A model generated the notes under the pieces. The model was not told where the DNA came from and made no database searches. It saw nothing but the letters and a program-made list of their open reading frames with translations. This document shows positions 17,751 through 26,125 of a stretch of 56,432 bases of DNA, in pieces. The stretch lies in contig NZ_WHNZ01000076.1 in the NCBI RefSeq assembly GCF_013141725.1, positions 1-56,432 of the forward strand, written 5' to 3'. Position numbers and translations under genes: made by a program. Position 1 is the first letter of the stretch; each line of letters begins with the position of its first letter. Source of the DNA: Paenibacillus planticolens. Lineage in GTDB: Bacteria > Bacillota > Bacilli > Paenibacillales > NBRC-103111.

Positions 17751-17978
17751 ATGAAAAAATCACTTATTATAGCTGCGATTGGGACTGTAGTTTGGATATT
17801 TAGTGGCATATTAGGTTTATACATTCAATTAACCTCTACACCTTTACAGCCAACATTCGAAGAAACACTTAAACCTTATAACCCGGCTCCATTTTTTATT
17901 TGCCTGGCATTTGCAGGCATTGGCTTTCTAGTTGCTGTTATATCGGGTATTAAGTACCTATTAGATCGATATCATTGA
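17751..17978 (+). CDS. Small two-helix membrane protein, unknown function
   Basis: A 75-residue ORF with two hydrophobic segments: residues ~4-24 (SLIIAAIGTVVWIFSGILGL) and ~47-68 (FICLAFAGIGFLVAVISGI), with a short polar Pro-rich loop between them. The start ATG follows GAGGTG at about six bases; an in-frame start 16 codons upstream has no ribosome site. I do not recognise a family. Confidence 0.6.
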   Translation: MKKSLIIAAIGTVVWIFSGILGLYIQLTSTPLQPTFEETLKPYNPAPFFICLAFAGIGFLVAVISGIKYLLDRYH

Positions 17979-17998
17979 ACGTATGGAGAATTATAGTT

Positions 17999-18029
17999 GA
18001 GGGCTTGCTTCGCGGCAGCTCTTTTTTTT
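17999..18029 (+). terminator. Probable terminator of the small membrane protein gene
   Basis: A bulged GC-rich hairpin (GAGGGCTTGC / GGCAGCTC around TTCGC) is followed by eight T. The stem is imperfect, so confidence is moderate. Confidence 0.55.
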
Positions 18030-18110
18030 ATTTTTGCAAGTTTATTCAAAACATTCAACGGCCTATGGTAAAATCAAGGAGAAAAGAATCCCGTTTTTTG
18101 GAGGATATTC

Positions 18111-19268
18111 ATGAAGAAGCGATACTATTATTTGGATCATTTAAGAGTATGCTTGACCATGCTGCTAGTCTTTCATCATGCAGCGATTACCTACGGAGCG
18201 TCGGGGAGTTGGTATTACGTAGAGCTGGGAGTTACCGGAATTGCACCGATCGTGCTGACACTGTTTACTGCTGTTAATCAAGCATTTTTCTTAGGCTTGT
18301 TCTTTTTCCTGGCCGGGTATTTCACTCCGTCTTCCTATGAACGTAAAGGACCTGCGCGATTTTTGTTGGATCGATTCGTCCGATTGGGCATACCAACCCT
18401 TGTCTATGTCTTTGGGATAGGGCCAGCCGTCATCTATATGGCAAATGAACAGAATGAAACATTCGGCCAATTTTATATGCACAATATCGCGACTTTCAAA
18501 GTTATTACTTGGGGGCCGCTGTGGTTTGCCGAAGCACTCCTTTATTTCTCAATAGTCTACTGCGGCTATCGATTTATACAAAAATGGCTAGGGCAGCGCA
18601 AGAAACCTTCACTTGTTCAACAGGAAACGGCGGCAAGCAGCGCAGAGAGTATCACTAAGTTTCCGTCATCTCGCTTCCTTATCGCTATTGCCCTATTAAT
18701 CGGAATGATTGCCTTTATGATTCGGCTCCTATTTCCGGTTGGAGAATCTATACTCGGCATGCAGTTCGGTTATTTTGCTTCGTATATTGTGATGTTCATT
18801 GGCGGCATTCATGCCTACCGGAACGGATGGCTCGAACGAATTACGACGTCTCAAGCTAAACGCTGGGCCAGTATCTCGGGTATTGTGATTTGGATACTTC
18901 CGATTTTTTTGGTGACGCAAGGGGTTCTTAGCGGCAAGCCTATGCAAGTTAACGGAGGAATGAATCTGCAATCGCTAGTGTATGCATTTTGGGAGCCATT
19001 CGTCGCCGTTGGCCTGTGTTTGGGATTGCTTGTGTTGTTCCGTGAAAAATGGAACCGAAGCGGGGCCTTTTTTCAAGAGTTAGGCAGTGCGGCTTTTGGC
19101 GTGTATGTCATCCATGCGTTTATACTTGTTGCGGTATCCAAGGGGGCATCTACACTTCCTCTTCCTGCTCTCGTGAAATGGATGGCGGTCGGTACTGCCA
19201 GTGTAATGATATCGTTCGCCGTCTCTTACGTGCTGAGGAAAATTCCTGCGGTTAATAAGGTTCTATAG
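18111..19268 (+). CDS. Acyltransferase-3 family membrane protein
   Basis: A 385-residue integral membrane protein with about ten helices. It opens with YYYLDHLRVCLTMLLVFHHA, the conserved N-terminal segment with the catalytic His of the acyltransferase-3/OafA-like family, and contains FFFLAGYF and FGVYVIHAFILV. Members O-acylate cell-wall or exopolysaccharide sugars or small molecules. GGAGG precedes the ATG, and a terminator follows. The acceptor is unknown. Confidence 0.85.
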   Translation: MKKRYYYLDHLRVCLTMLLVFHHAAITYGASGSWYYVELGVTGIAPIVLTLFTAVNQAFFLGLFFFLAGYFTPSSYERKGPARFLLDRFVRLGIPTLVYVFGIGPAVIYMANEQNETFGQFYMHNIATFKVITWGPLWFAEALLYFSIVYCGYRFIQKWLGQRKKPSLVQQETAASSAESITKFPSSRFLIAIALLIGMIAFMIRLLFPVGESILGMQFGYFASYIVMFIGGIHAYRNGWLERITTSQAKRWASISGIVIWILPIFLVTQGVLSGKPMQVNGGMNLQSLVYAFWEPFVAVGLCLGLLVLFREKWNRSGAFFQELGSAAFGVYVIHAFILVAVSKGASTLPLPALVKWMAVGTASVMISFAVSYVLRKIPAVNKVL

Positions 19269-19277
19269 ATTTCAGAA

Positions 19278-19320
19278 TCCAAAAAGAGAACGAAACTGAA
19301 AAACAGTTGCGTTCTCTTTT
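19278..19320. terminator. Terminator after the acyltransferase gene
   Basis: AAAAGAGAACG pairs with CGTTCTCTTTT, with an inner AACTG/CAGTT stem around an A-rich loop. A- and T-runs on each side make it potentially bidirectional. Confidence 0.88.
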
Positions 19321-19498
19321 ACTTAGTAGTAGGCGGCCTTACCTCATCACATAAAACTATGGTTCATCGTATATTCCACCAAAAATGATTAGACGACTAT
19401 ACCCATGCATGATCATTGTATAAAACCTCCACGCTTTTTTAAAAAAGTCGAGCTTCTATTCGCTAAAAACCTCTTCGCTATATCCTTCAAATGGAAAT

Positions 19499-19594
19499 TC
19501 AATTGCGTAAGATAACATACAGCAAAATTCCTGCGAGAAAAAGTGTTGAGATCAATGAGATTAGCTTAAAGAAAGTTTCAACTCTTGATTTCAT
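19499..19594 (-). CDS. Putative 31-residue single-helix membrane peptide
   Basis: On the minus strand a 32-codon ORF runs from ATG at 19594 to TGA. It has a charged start (MKSRVETFFK), one hydrophobic helix of about 18 residues, and the end LRN. AGAGG lies 7 bases before the ATG. The lysine/arginine start followed by one helix is typical of small membrane peptides. I know no family for it and have no other support. Confidence 0.45.
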   Translation of the reverse strand: MKSRVETFFKLISLISTLFLAGILLYVILRN

Positions 19595-19641
19595 GTCGGT
19601 ACCTCTTTAATAGTTGATAAACAACGCAGGAAAATTGGCGT

Positions 19642-19830
19642 TTATTCTTTTGTTTTATAAACAACAAGGATGGAACTTCGTTGGAGTCCGACATCATGTT
19701 TTCCTGTCTTCATGACGGAGCCGTAGCATACATTAATAACCTGATCATCCGTTAACTCAGCCAAAAATTGATTAGCTCTCGACTCCGCGTAGGATGAATC
19801 CGTGTCCAAAAATTCTTTTACTTGAATCAC
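19642..19830 (-). CDS. Small protein resembling Cse60-type sporulation proteins
   Basis: A 62-residue protein on the minus strand: MIQVKEFLDTDSSYAESRANQFLAEL at the start and a C-terminal beta-rich SSILVVYKT. Length and pattern resemble the small sporulation protein family annotated as Cse60 (DUF2758), but this is from memory of the pattern. The start is GTG, preceded by GGAGGGGGG and AGAAG, which supports translation. Confidence 0.6.
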   Translation of the reverse strand: MIQVKEFLDTDSSYAESRANQFLAELTDDQVINVCYGSVMKTGKHDVGLQRSSILVVYKTKE

Positions 19831-20105
19831 CTTCTAAACCCCCCTCCATGAAAAATACATTAAATGTAAAAAAAAGAGCGAAAATACAACAAGACATTCC
19901 TCACGTCATGTGGAATGTCTTGCGTATTCCTCTGAAGATACCACCGAAAGAAATCGCTGTCAATGAAATGGCGAAGGAATTTCCATCCATTTCCTGATTG
20001 GATGAGAAGTAAGTAAGTTTGTTACTTAAGTGAGAGTTGGCTGAGGCTTACCACCGCACCTATGCCTAGCTAGTCCCCGGTCGTCTCCATGCCTCGCTGG
20101 AAGAG
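19831..20105. other. Gap without a recognised gene
   Basis: No convincing ORF is present. A perfect 10-bp inverted repeat, AAGACATTCC (19891-19900) / GGAATGTCTT (19912-19921), lies in A-rich sequence about 60 bases upstream of the minus-strand small protein start. The segment CTCCATGCCTCGCTGGA (20085-20101) directly precedes repeat copy 2 and recurs at 26153 and, with changes, at 42421. Confidence 0.5.
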
Positions 20106-20289
20106 AGGGGGAACTACAGGGCGTTATTTTGCTAGAAAAAGTCCTTTTGGCAAGGGAATGGGAACTAGGATCCGCTATTTCGCCATTCCGAGCAGCTAGT
20201 TAGAGCACTGAGGCGAAATAAGACCCTGTAGTTCCCCTTAGGCGCGCGAAATTCCACTTTTCGCCGAAATAAGGGAATGGAGTTCCCTT
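20106..20289. repeat. Four-unit palindromic repeat R2, copy 2
   Basis: It has the same 184-base length and the same two direct plus two inverted units as copy 1. Base differences are scattered, as expected for diverging non-coding repeats. It ends ten bases before the hairpin at 20299. Confidence 0.82.
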
Positions 20290-20298
20290 TGTAATGAC

Positions 20299-20325
20299 AA
20301 GGACCTAGCCAAGGCTAGGTTTTTT
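20299..20325 (+). terminator. Terminator-like hairpin before the sugar operon
   Basis: ACCTAGCC and GGCTAGGT form a short stem followed by TTTTTT. No gene on the plus strand immediately precedes it, so it either insulates the operon from upstream transcription or ends a transcript through the repeat. A near copy is at 26558-26586. Confidence 0.65.
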
Positions 20326-20342
20326 ACTGCAAAGATATAGAC

Positions 20343-20386
20343 AAATGTTTGTTTATAACATAATATAATGTTATAAACAAACATTT
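20343..20386. promoter_or_regulatory. 44-bp palindromic operator of the DeoR-type operon
   Basis: AAATGTTTGTTTATAACAT (20343-20361) is repeated perfectly inverted at 20368-20386 around a six-base AT centre. It contains a TATAAT (20364-20369), so a bound repressor would cover the -10 region; no clear -35 is visible. The ribosome site of the first gene starts three bases downstream. The long AT-rich TGTTTGTTT arms resemble targets of DeoR/GlpR-type regulators, and the operon's last gene encodes one. Confidence 0.75.
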
Positions 20387-20405
20387 CTTGAAGGAGGCGA
20401 TTTCA

Positions 20406-21257
20406 TTGTCGCGAAAACCAAGACTAAATCGTATGTTCAGCGAACAAGGCAAATGTTTCGATGTTGCCATCGACCACGGATTTTTTAACGAGGCCTCATT
20501 TCTATCTGGTATTGAAAATATGAAGCAAGCCATTTCGACCATTGTGGAAGCAGGGCCGAATTGCATTCAGTTAAGCGTCGGTCAGGCAGCGCATCTGCCA
20601 TCGATTCCCGGCAGTCAGAAAATCGGACTCGTTTTGCGAACAGACGTAGCGAACATTTACGGCCATACGCTGCCCAGCTATTTGTTTAGCGAGCTTATCG
20701 ATAAGGCGATTGAGCAGGCTGTCCGCTTGGATGCAGTGTCCGTATGCGTCAATCTGCTGCTGCTGCCCAATCAGCCTGAACTCCATTACCAGTGTGTCAA
20801 GAACGTGGCTAAGCTCAAAACGGAATGCGAGAAATACGGCATGCCGCTCATGGTAGAGCCGCTGGTTATGTTGGCCAATGAGACGAAAGGCGGGTATATG
20901 GTAGACGGCGATATCCAGAAGATCATGCCGCTAGTTCGCCAAGCGGTAGAATTGGGGGCGGATGTCATTAAAGCGGACCCTTGCGATGATGTTCAGCAAT
21001 ATCACCGCGTGATCGAGATTGCTTCGGGGGTCCCCGTGCTTGTGCGCGGAGGCGGAAGAGCCAGCGACGAGGAAATCGTAAGCCGCACGATCGAATTGAT
21101 GAAGCAAGGCGCATCTGGCATTGTGTATGGACGCAACGTGATCCAGCACGAGAATCCTTCCGGTATGACAAAGGCGCTGATGTCCATCGTCCACGAGGGA
21201 GCCACGAAGGAGCAGGCATTGGCTTACTTGGCTGCGCCTAGCGGTATTTTTAAATAA
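20406..21257 (+). CDS. Class I aldolase of the DeoC/FbaB (DhnA/LsrF-like) family
   Basis: About 283 residues forming a TIM-barrel aldolase of the DhnA type. Support comes from the early FDVAIDHGFF segment, the likely Schiff-base lysine Lys189 (DVIKADPCDD), VPVLVRGGGR, and GASGIVYGRNVIQHENP at the phosphate-binding end. It should cleave or form a phosphorylated ketose or ketoacid. The TTG at 20406 is preferred because AAGGAGG sits 9 bases before it; an upstream in-frame TTG overlaps the ribosome site itself. It is the first gene of a six-gene operon with a PfkB kinase, which fits kinase-then-aldolase breakdown of a ketose phosphate. Confidence 0.82.
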   Translation: MSRKPRLNRMFSEQGKCFDVAIDHGFFNEASFLSGIENMKQAISTIVEAGPNCIQLSVGQAAHLPSIPGSQKIGLVLRTDVANIYGHTLPSYLFSELIDKAIEQAVRLDAVSVCVNLLLLPNQPELHYQCVKNVAKLKTECEKYGMPLMVEPLVMLANETKGGYMVDGDIQKIMPLVRQAVELGADVIKADPCDDVQQYHRVIEIASGVPVLVRGGGRASDEEIVSRTIELMKQGASGIVYGRNVIQHENPSGMTKALMSIVHEGATKEQALAYLAAPSGIFK

Positions 21258-21274
21258 AAGGAGAGCACCTGGCT

Positions 21275-22432
21275 ATGTCTAAAACAATCATACGCTTTGG
21301 CGTAATCGGCTGCGGTTTAATGGGCAAAGAGTTTGCCAGCGCGGCAGCACGTTGGTGTCATCTTACGGGGATTGATTTCGTGCCGAAAATTACGGCGGTC
21401 TGTGACGCGAACGAAGCTGCTGCGCAATGGTTCAAAGAGAACGTGTCCAGTGTGGAAGCTGTCTACACGGACTATAAGGAACTGCTTGCAGATCCTTCGG
21501 TCGATGCTGTTTATTGCGCAGTCCCGCATAATCTTCATGCGCAAATTTATGTGGATATTATTACGTCAGGCAAGCATTTGCTGGGCGAAAAGCCATTCGG
21601 CATCGATCAAGCGGCTAATCAGCTTATCCTGGAGGCCATTGCCAGGCATCCGCAGGTCATTGTTCGCTGTTCCTCGGAGTTTCCTTTCTTCCCAGGAGCG
21701 CAGCAGATTTATCAATGGGTACAAGAACGCAAATTCGGTAAAATCATTGAAGTTGAAGCCGGTTTCTGGCACTCCAGCGATTTGGACCCAACCAAAGTCA
21801 TCAATTGGAAAAGGCGAATAGCGACGAACGGCGAATATGGATGTATGGGCGATCTGGGCATGCATGTTTTGCATCTTCCGATGCGTTTTGGCTGGAAACC
21901 CAAATCCGTTCGTGCTTTATTGTCCAAAATAGTGCCAGAACGACCGGACGGACAGGGGAACCTGGTTCCTTGCGAAACGTGGGACAACGCTATTCTTGCG
22001 TGCGAGGTGGACAGCGAAGATCAACAGTTCCCAATGGTTTTATCCACGAAGCGGATTGCTCCAGGGCATGCCAATACGTGGTTTATACGCATCACAGGAA
22101 CTGAATGGTCAGCCGAATTTACGACGAAAAATCCGAAACAGGTCGCTTCACTGCCATATTCGCCAGGTGGCGTTCAGGCTTGGCATCTCGTAGATGCTCC
22201 TTACAAATCGGCTTATGGAACGATTACCGGAGGTATTTTCGAGTTCGGCTTCTCGGATTCCATTTTGCAAATGTGGGCCGCGTTTTGCGATGAGCTGGCG
22301 CACGGCAAGCAAACGCAGCAGCCTTTCTACTGCGCAACGCCGGAAGAGACCGCATACAGCCACCGTATTTTCACAGCAGCATTGGAATCAAATAAGAAGG
22401 GGCAAACCATTTCAATAGATTGGAGAGGTTAG
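21275..22432 (+). CDS. Gfo/Idh/MocA-family NAD(P)-dependent protein
   Basis: A 385-residue two-domain protein. The Rossmann motif GVIGCGLMG opens it, followed by AVPHNLHAQ, the catalytic-lysine motif GEKPFG, and GDLGMHVLHL with the second-domain His. The family covers sugar and inositol dehydrogenases and also NAD-dependent glycosidases (GH109, GH188), so oxidation of a sugar or NAD-assisted glycoside cleavage are both possible. It begins 17 bases after the aldolase stop behind AGGAG and is nearly contiguous with the kinase gene. Confidence 0.88.
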   Translation: MSKTIIRFGVIGCGLMGKEFASAAARWCHLTGIDFVPKITAVCDANEAAAQWFKENVSSVEAVYTDYKELLADPSVDAVYCAVPHNLHAQIYVDIITSGKHLLGEKPFGIDQAANQLILEAIARHPQVIVRCSSEFPFFPGAQQIYQWVQERKFGKIIEVEAGFWHSSDLDPTKVINWKRRIATNGEYGCMGDLGMHVLHLPMRFGWKPKSVRALLSKIVPERPDGQGNLVPCETWDNAILACEVDSEDQQFPMVLSTKRIAPGHANTWFIRITGTEWSAEFTTKNPKQVASLPYSPGGVQAWHLVDAPYKSAYGTITGGIFEFGFSDSILQMWAAFCDELAHGKQTQQPFYCATPEETAYSHRIFTAALESNKKGQTISIDWRG

Positions 22433-22434
22433 CT

Positions 22435-23664
22435 TTGAGTCGTCAGGTTGCGGAAGTAATCGTCGCGGGGCATATTTGTTTGGATATTATACCGGCGATG
22501 GATGAGAAACAGTCCGGGATGAGCGATTTACTCGTTCCGGGTAAGTTAGTGAATATAGGTCCCGCTGTCATTTCAACGGGAGGCGCTGTTTCGAATACGG
22601 GGATTGCCCTTCATCGGCTTGGCAGCCAAGTCAAACTGATGGGGAAAATCGGCAAGGATCCGTTCGGCGAAGCTATTCTTGCACATTTGCGGCAGCAGGA
22701 TGAATCCTTGGTAGAAGGGATGATCCTAACGCCTGGGGAACATAGCTCTTATTCTATCGTAATCAGTCCCCCTCATACGGACCGTGCTTTTTTGCATGCT
22801 ACAGGCGCTAATGATACGTATTCCGCTGCAGATGTAACAACCGAGCAGCTTGAAGGGGCGCGATTATTTCATTTTGGTTATCCCCCCCTCATGCGCAGCA
22901 TGTATGAACATAACGGCTCTGAATTGACCCGTATGTTGAAGCAGGTTAAAGCCTGCGGTTTAACAGTTTCCTTGGATATGGCCAAGCCCGACCCTGAATC
23001 GGACGCCGGCAAGGCGGATTGGATCGCCATTTTGGCCGATGCGCTGCCTTATGTCGATATCTTCATGCCCAGCTTCGAAGAAGTTCTCTATATGCTGAAT
23101 CGTGAACGCTTTCATCAGTTAGAGAAGGAAGCCCCTTCAGGCGACTTGCTGTCACTAGCGACCGGAGCGCTGTTATCTGAGCTATCGACGCAATTATTGG
23201 ATATGGGCGCTGCGATTGTAGTGATCAAGCTTGGTGAACACGGTCTATATGTCCGTACGACTTGGGATGAGGGCCGACTATCGGCAATGGGGCGCTGTAA
23301 TCCGTCCCCAAGCACGCTCAAGGAGTGGCTAGGCTGCGAATTCATAACCTCCTGCTTTGAAGCAGAAGTGAAAGGGACAACAGGAGCGGGAGATTGTACG
23401 ATAGCAGGATTTCTTTTTAGCTTATTAAAAGGAACGTCGATCGAAGAAGCCATTCATACGGCTGTAGGCGTAGGCGCATGCAATGTGGAGCAACCCGATG
23501 CAACAAGCGGCATTCCTCCTTGGTCGGATGTTGTCAGCCGAATCGAACGGGGATGGGCCAAGCGCAAGATGAATCTTGACTTGACCGAATGGTCGATCAA
23601 TGAGCAGCAGCTGTGGATTGGACCGCATGATAAATGGTACCGGACAGGAAGGGATGCCGAATGA
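22435..23664 (+). CDS. PfkB-family carbohydrate kinase
   Basis: About 409 residues with the ribokinase-fold motifs: VAGHICLDIIP, STGGAVSNTGIALHRLG near the N-terminus, and GTTGAGDCTIAGF with the catalytic Asp320 near the C-terminus. The N-terminal loop carries an extra ~15-residue stretch. A TTG at 22435 follows GGAGAGG by six bases and two bases after the previous stop; an ATG five codons upstream overlaps the Gfo/Idh gene and is less likely. It probably phosphorylates the ketose made by the isomerase, giving the aldolase substrate. Confidence 0.88.
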   Translation: MSRQVAEVIVAGHICLDIIPAMDEKQSGMSDLLVPGKLVNIGPAVISTGGAVSNTGIALHRLGSQVKLMGKIGKDPFGEAILAHLRQQDESLVEGMILTPGEHSSYSIVISPPHTDRAFLHATGANDTYSAADVTTEQLEGARLFHFGYPPLMRSMYEHNGSELTRMLKQVKACGLTVSLDMAKPDPESDAGKADWIAILADALPYVDIFMPSFEEVLYMLNRERFHQLEKEAPSGDLLSLATGALLSELSTQLLDMGAAIVVIKLGEHGLYVRTTWDEGRLSAMGRCNPSPSTLKEWLGCEFITSCFEAEVKGTTGAGDCTIAGFLFSLLKGTSIEEAIHTAVGVGACNVEQPDATSGIPPWSDVVSRIERGWAKRKMNLDLTEWSINEQQLWIGPHDKWYRTGRDAE

Positions 23665-24209
23665 AAAGAAGCGAGGTTGTATGTGCGCAAAAGCAAGCAA
23701 CGGCGATGTTAGAGGGCAGCGGTATAGCACTAACAGAGCATGAAAAGGAGCAGATTGAAGTAGCCGGATTTGGCCTCGGTCAGCTTGATCTGCAGGGCTT
23801 GCAGTTGGTTACGTATGTAAATACGGAACGATATTGCGCCAAGGAATTAGTGCTTTTTTCCAATCAAACGTGTCCTGAACATTTGCATCCGCAGGTGCAA
23901 GGCGAACAAGGCAAAATGGAAACATTCCGCTGCCGGTCAGGAAACGTGTATTTATATGTAGAAGGAGAGGCAGCGCCTGTCATTCAAGCGAAAATACCGG
24001 TAGGCAGCGAGGCCTATTACACGGTGTTCCATGAAGTGGCGCTGTCACCGGGAGAACAATATACCATTCAGCCTGGCGTCAAGCATTGGTTTCAGGCAGG
24101 CGACGAGGGAGCCGTCATTTCTGAGTTTTCCAGCACGAGTCGGGATGAGTACGACATTTTCACCGATCCGCGAATTCAGCGCATGCCTGTGATTCAGGAA
24201 GATGAGTAG
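23661..24209 (+). CDS. D-lyxose isomerase-like cupin
   Basis: A 183-residue cupin. The metal ligands are visible as EHLH (H74, H76), E87 (GKMETF) and H142 (PGVKHWFQ), the arrangement of D-lyxose ketol-isomerases; the end EFSSTSRDEYDIFTDP also matches. The family interconverts aldoses and ketoses such as lyxose/xylulose or mannose/fructose. ATG overlaps the kinase stop (ATGA), so translation is coupled. In this operon it should make the ketose for the PfkB kinase. Confidence 0.82.
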   Translation: MKRSEVVCAQKQATAMLEGSGIALTEHEKEQIEVAGFGLGQLDLQGLQLVTYVNTERYCAKELVLFSNQTCPEHLHPQVQGEQGKMETFRCRSGNVYLYVEGEAAPVIQAKIPVGSEAYYTVFHEVALSPGEQYTIQPGVKHWFQAGDEGAVISEFSSTSRDEYDIFTDPRIQRMPVIQEDE

Positions 24210-24215
24210 GCTTGC

Positions 24216-25238
24216 ATGAGACTGTACGGAAAAGAGTGGACGAGACGGGAATTGGAAGCCCGTGTAGGCCGGATCGAGCAAATTGCAGGCATACGGCGTT
24301 TTATGGGCACGGAAGGGAAAGAAGCGGGCGTTGAGCAGATTCAAGTCCGGACTGGAGCGGGATTGAGTTATTATGTCACGCCAACGAAGGGGCTGGACAT
24401 TTCATTGGCGGAGTTCCATGGGGTGCCGATCAGTTGGCAATCCTGCAACGGCGATGCGCATCCCATGTATTATGAACCGGAAGGCAACGGCTGGTTGCGA
24501 ACGGCATCAGGCGGTTTGCTGATGACTTGCGGACTCATGCAAGTCGGGTCATCTTGCGAAGATCAAGGCGAGAGGCTTGGACTGCATGGTCGCATGCATC
24601 ACACGCCTGCAAGCCAGGTTTCTGCCGAAAGCAGCTGGAACGAGGATGAAATGGAAATGCGAATAGCCGGATGTGTGGAAGAGACATCGATCTTCGGAGG
24701 CCGCCTACGCTTAACGAGGCAAATTCGCAGTCGACTCGGAGAGAATTCCCTTCTCATTCAGGACGAGGTGAGGAATACAGGCTTTGAACGTTGTCCTCAT
24801 ATGATTCTGTATCACTTTAATTTCGGTTTTCCTTTGTTAAGCGAAGAGACGACGATAAACTTCCATTCGGCATCGGTGCAAGCGCGTGAGCAGGGGACAC
24901 CGACGGATGGCTACCGGGCATGGCATGCCCCGGATAAGGATTATCAAGAGCGTGTGTATTACCACCATACAAGCAGCAAACCACTGGTGCAGATCGACAA
25001 CCCGAATTTCCCTCTCCATTCTGGAGGGACGCACGTTCGGGTTTCGCTGCAATGGTCGGCCAATACGCTGCCAAATCTGGTCCAATGGAAAATGCCCGGG
25101 GCCGGCACGCATGTGTTGGGTATTGAGCCTGCCAATTGTTACGTCGAAGGCAGAAGTGCAGAGCGTGAGCGCGGATCGCTCGTCTTCCTTGAACCGGGGG
25201 AAACCGTTAACTATGAAATAAGGTTGAACCTTGCGTGA
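24216..25238 (+). CDS. DUF4432 aldose-epimerase-like protein
   Basis: A 340-residue beta-sandwich protein of the galactose-mutarotase fold, DUF4432 type: YYVTPTKGLDISLAEFHGVPISW, LLMTCGLMQVGSS, GLHGRMHHTPAS, and MILYHFNFGFPLLSE. Such proteins probably handle anomers of the incoming sugar, but their activity is rarely shown. It starts seven bases after the isomerase stop without a strong ribosome site, which suggests coupled translation. Confidence 0.82.
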   Translation: MRLYGKEWTRRELEARVGRIEQIAGIRRFMGTEGKEAGVEQIQVRTGAGLSYYVTPTKGLDISLAEFHGVPISWQSCNGDAHPMYYEPEGNGWLRTASGGLLMTCGLMQVGSSCEDQGERLGLHGRMHHTPASQVSAESSWNEDEMEMRIAGCVEETSIFGGRLRLTRQIRSRLGENSLLIQDEVRNTGFERCPHMILYHFNFGFPLLSEETTINFHSASVQAREQGTPTDGYRAWHAPDKDYQERVYYHHTSSKPLVQIDNPNFPLHSGGTHVRVSLQWSANTLPNLVQWKMPGAGTHVLGIEPANCYVEGRSAERERGSLVFLEPGETVNYEIRLNLA

Positions 25239-25285
25239 GATGTTGGGATAATAGAGACATCGAAATGAAGGAAATGAGGGTGCTC

Positions 25286-26047
25286 ATGACGCAGCAGCAA
25301 CTGAACCAACGCCAGCAAATCATCCTCGAGCGGATGGGACAAGCCGGTGAGGTGAAACTTGCCGAGTTGAAAGAAATGTTCGAAGTGACGGAAATGACCC
25401 TCCGCAGGGACATGGAGAAGCTGGAGCAATGGGGGTATATCCGCCGTACTTTTGGCGGGGCTATTTTGCAGGGCAAAGATATCGCCCTGCATGAACGGAC
25501 GAATGTCCACATCGAGGAGAAGATGCGGATCGGCAAGCGGGCGGCGAGCTTGGTGGGGGCTGGAGACTCTATTTTCCTGGATGGGGGCTCGACGACGCTG
25601 CAGATCGCCAAGTTTTTGCCGCCGGACCGCAGTATCACCGTGGTCACCAACGCGCTTAACATTGCTGCCGAGCTCCAAGGCAAGCGGATTCCGACGATCG
25701 TCGTCGGAGGCATGATGATGGATGACACGGCGACGCTGGTAGGACCCGTTGCCGCTGCGGCCATCGCTAAGATGGCGTTCAAAAGTGTGTTCATCGGAAC
25801 GACAGGCATCACCGCCCAGCACGGCTTCAGTAACTCGAACATGCACGAGGCGGAAATCAAGCAGCTTGCGATCGCGAAGGCTGCGGAAGTGAACGTTGTG
25901 GCGGACAATACGAAGTTCGGCAGACAGGATTTGTTTTCATTCGCGCCCCTGCACGGCGTTCATCGTATTATTACGGACAGCCCGCCTGATGAGGCGCTAA
26001 GCGCTGTTTTACAGGAAGCTTCTGTAGATATCCTGATAGGCTCTTGA
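25286..26047 (+). CDS. DeoR/GlpR-family transcriptional regulator
   Basis: About 253 residues. The N-terminal DeoR winged helix is seen in RQQIILERMGQAGEVKLAEL..TEMTLRRDMEKLEQWGYIRRTFGGA, and the C-terminal sugar-phosphate sensor in DSIFLDGGSTTLQIAKFL and VVADNTKFGR. The ATG at 25286 follows GAGGG by five bases; an ATG at 25265 is an alternative. As last gene of the operon it probably binds the 44-bp palindrome at 20343 and is released by a phosphorylated pathway intermediate. Confidence 0.9.
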   Translation: MTQQQLNQRQQIILERMGQAGEVKLAELKEMFEVTEMTLRRDMEKLEQWGYIRRTFGGAILQGKDIALHERTNVHIEEKMRIGKRAASLVGAGDSIFLDGGSTTLQIAKFLPPDRSITVVTNALNIAAELQGKRIPTIVVGGMMMDDTATLVGPVAAAAIAKMAFKSVFIGTTGITAQHGFSNSNMHEAEIKQLAIAKAAEVNVVADNTKFGRQDLFSFAPLHGVHRIITDSPPDEALSAVLQEASVDILIGS

Positions 26048-26054
26048 TTTTAGG

Positions 26055-26125
26055 CAAGAAAGAAATCTCTCTATAGGTTGGATGGTATCCCCATTTCGCC
26101 AAAAGAGAGGTTTCTTTTTTTTGTT
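26055..26125 (+). terminator. Terminator of the six-gene operon
   Basis: AAAGAAATCTCTCT pairs with AGAGAGGTTTCTTT across a long loop and is followed by TTTTTTTG. It lies right after the regulator stop. Confidence 0.8.

Noticed and set aside
19363..19422. 19-codon ORF with GGAGG on the minus strand
   Set aside because: Too short and without a recognisable pattern to call a gene, though the ribosome site is good.
19891..19921. 10-bp inverted repeat as a terminator
   Set aside because: No gene on either strand ends there; it lies upstream of the small minus-strand gene, so it is recorded only as a hairpin in the gap.
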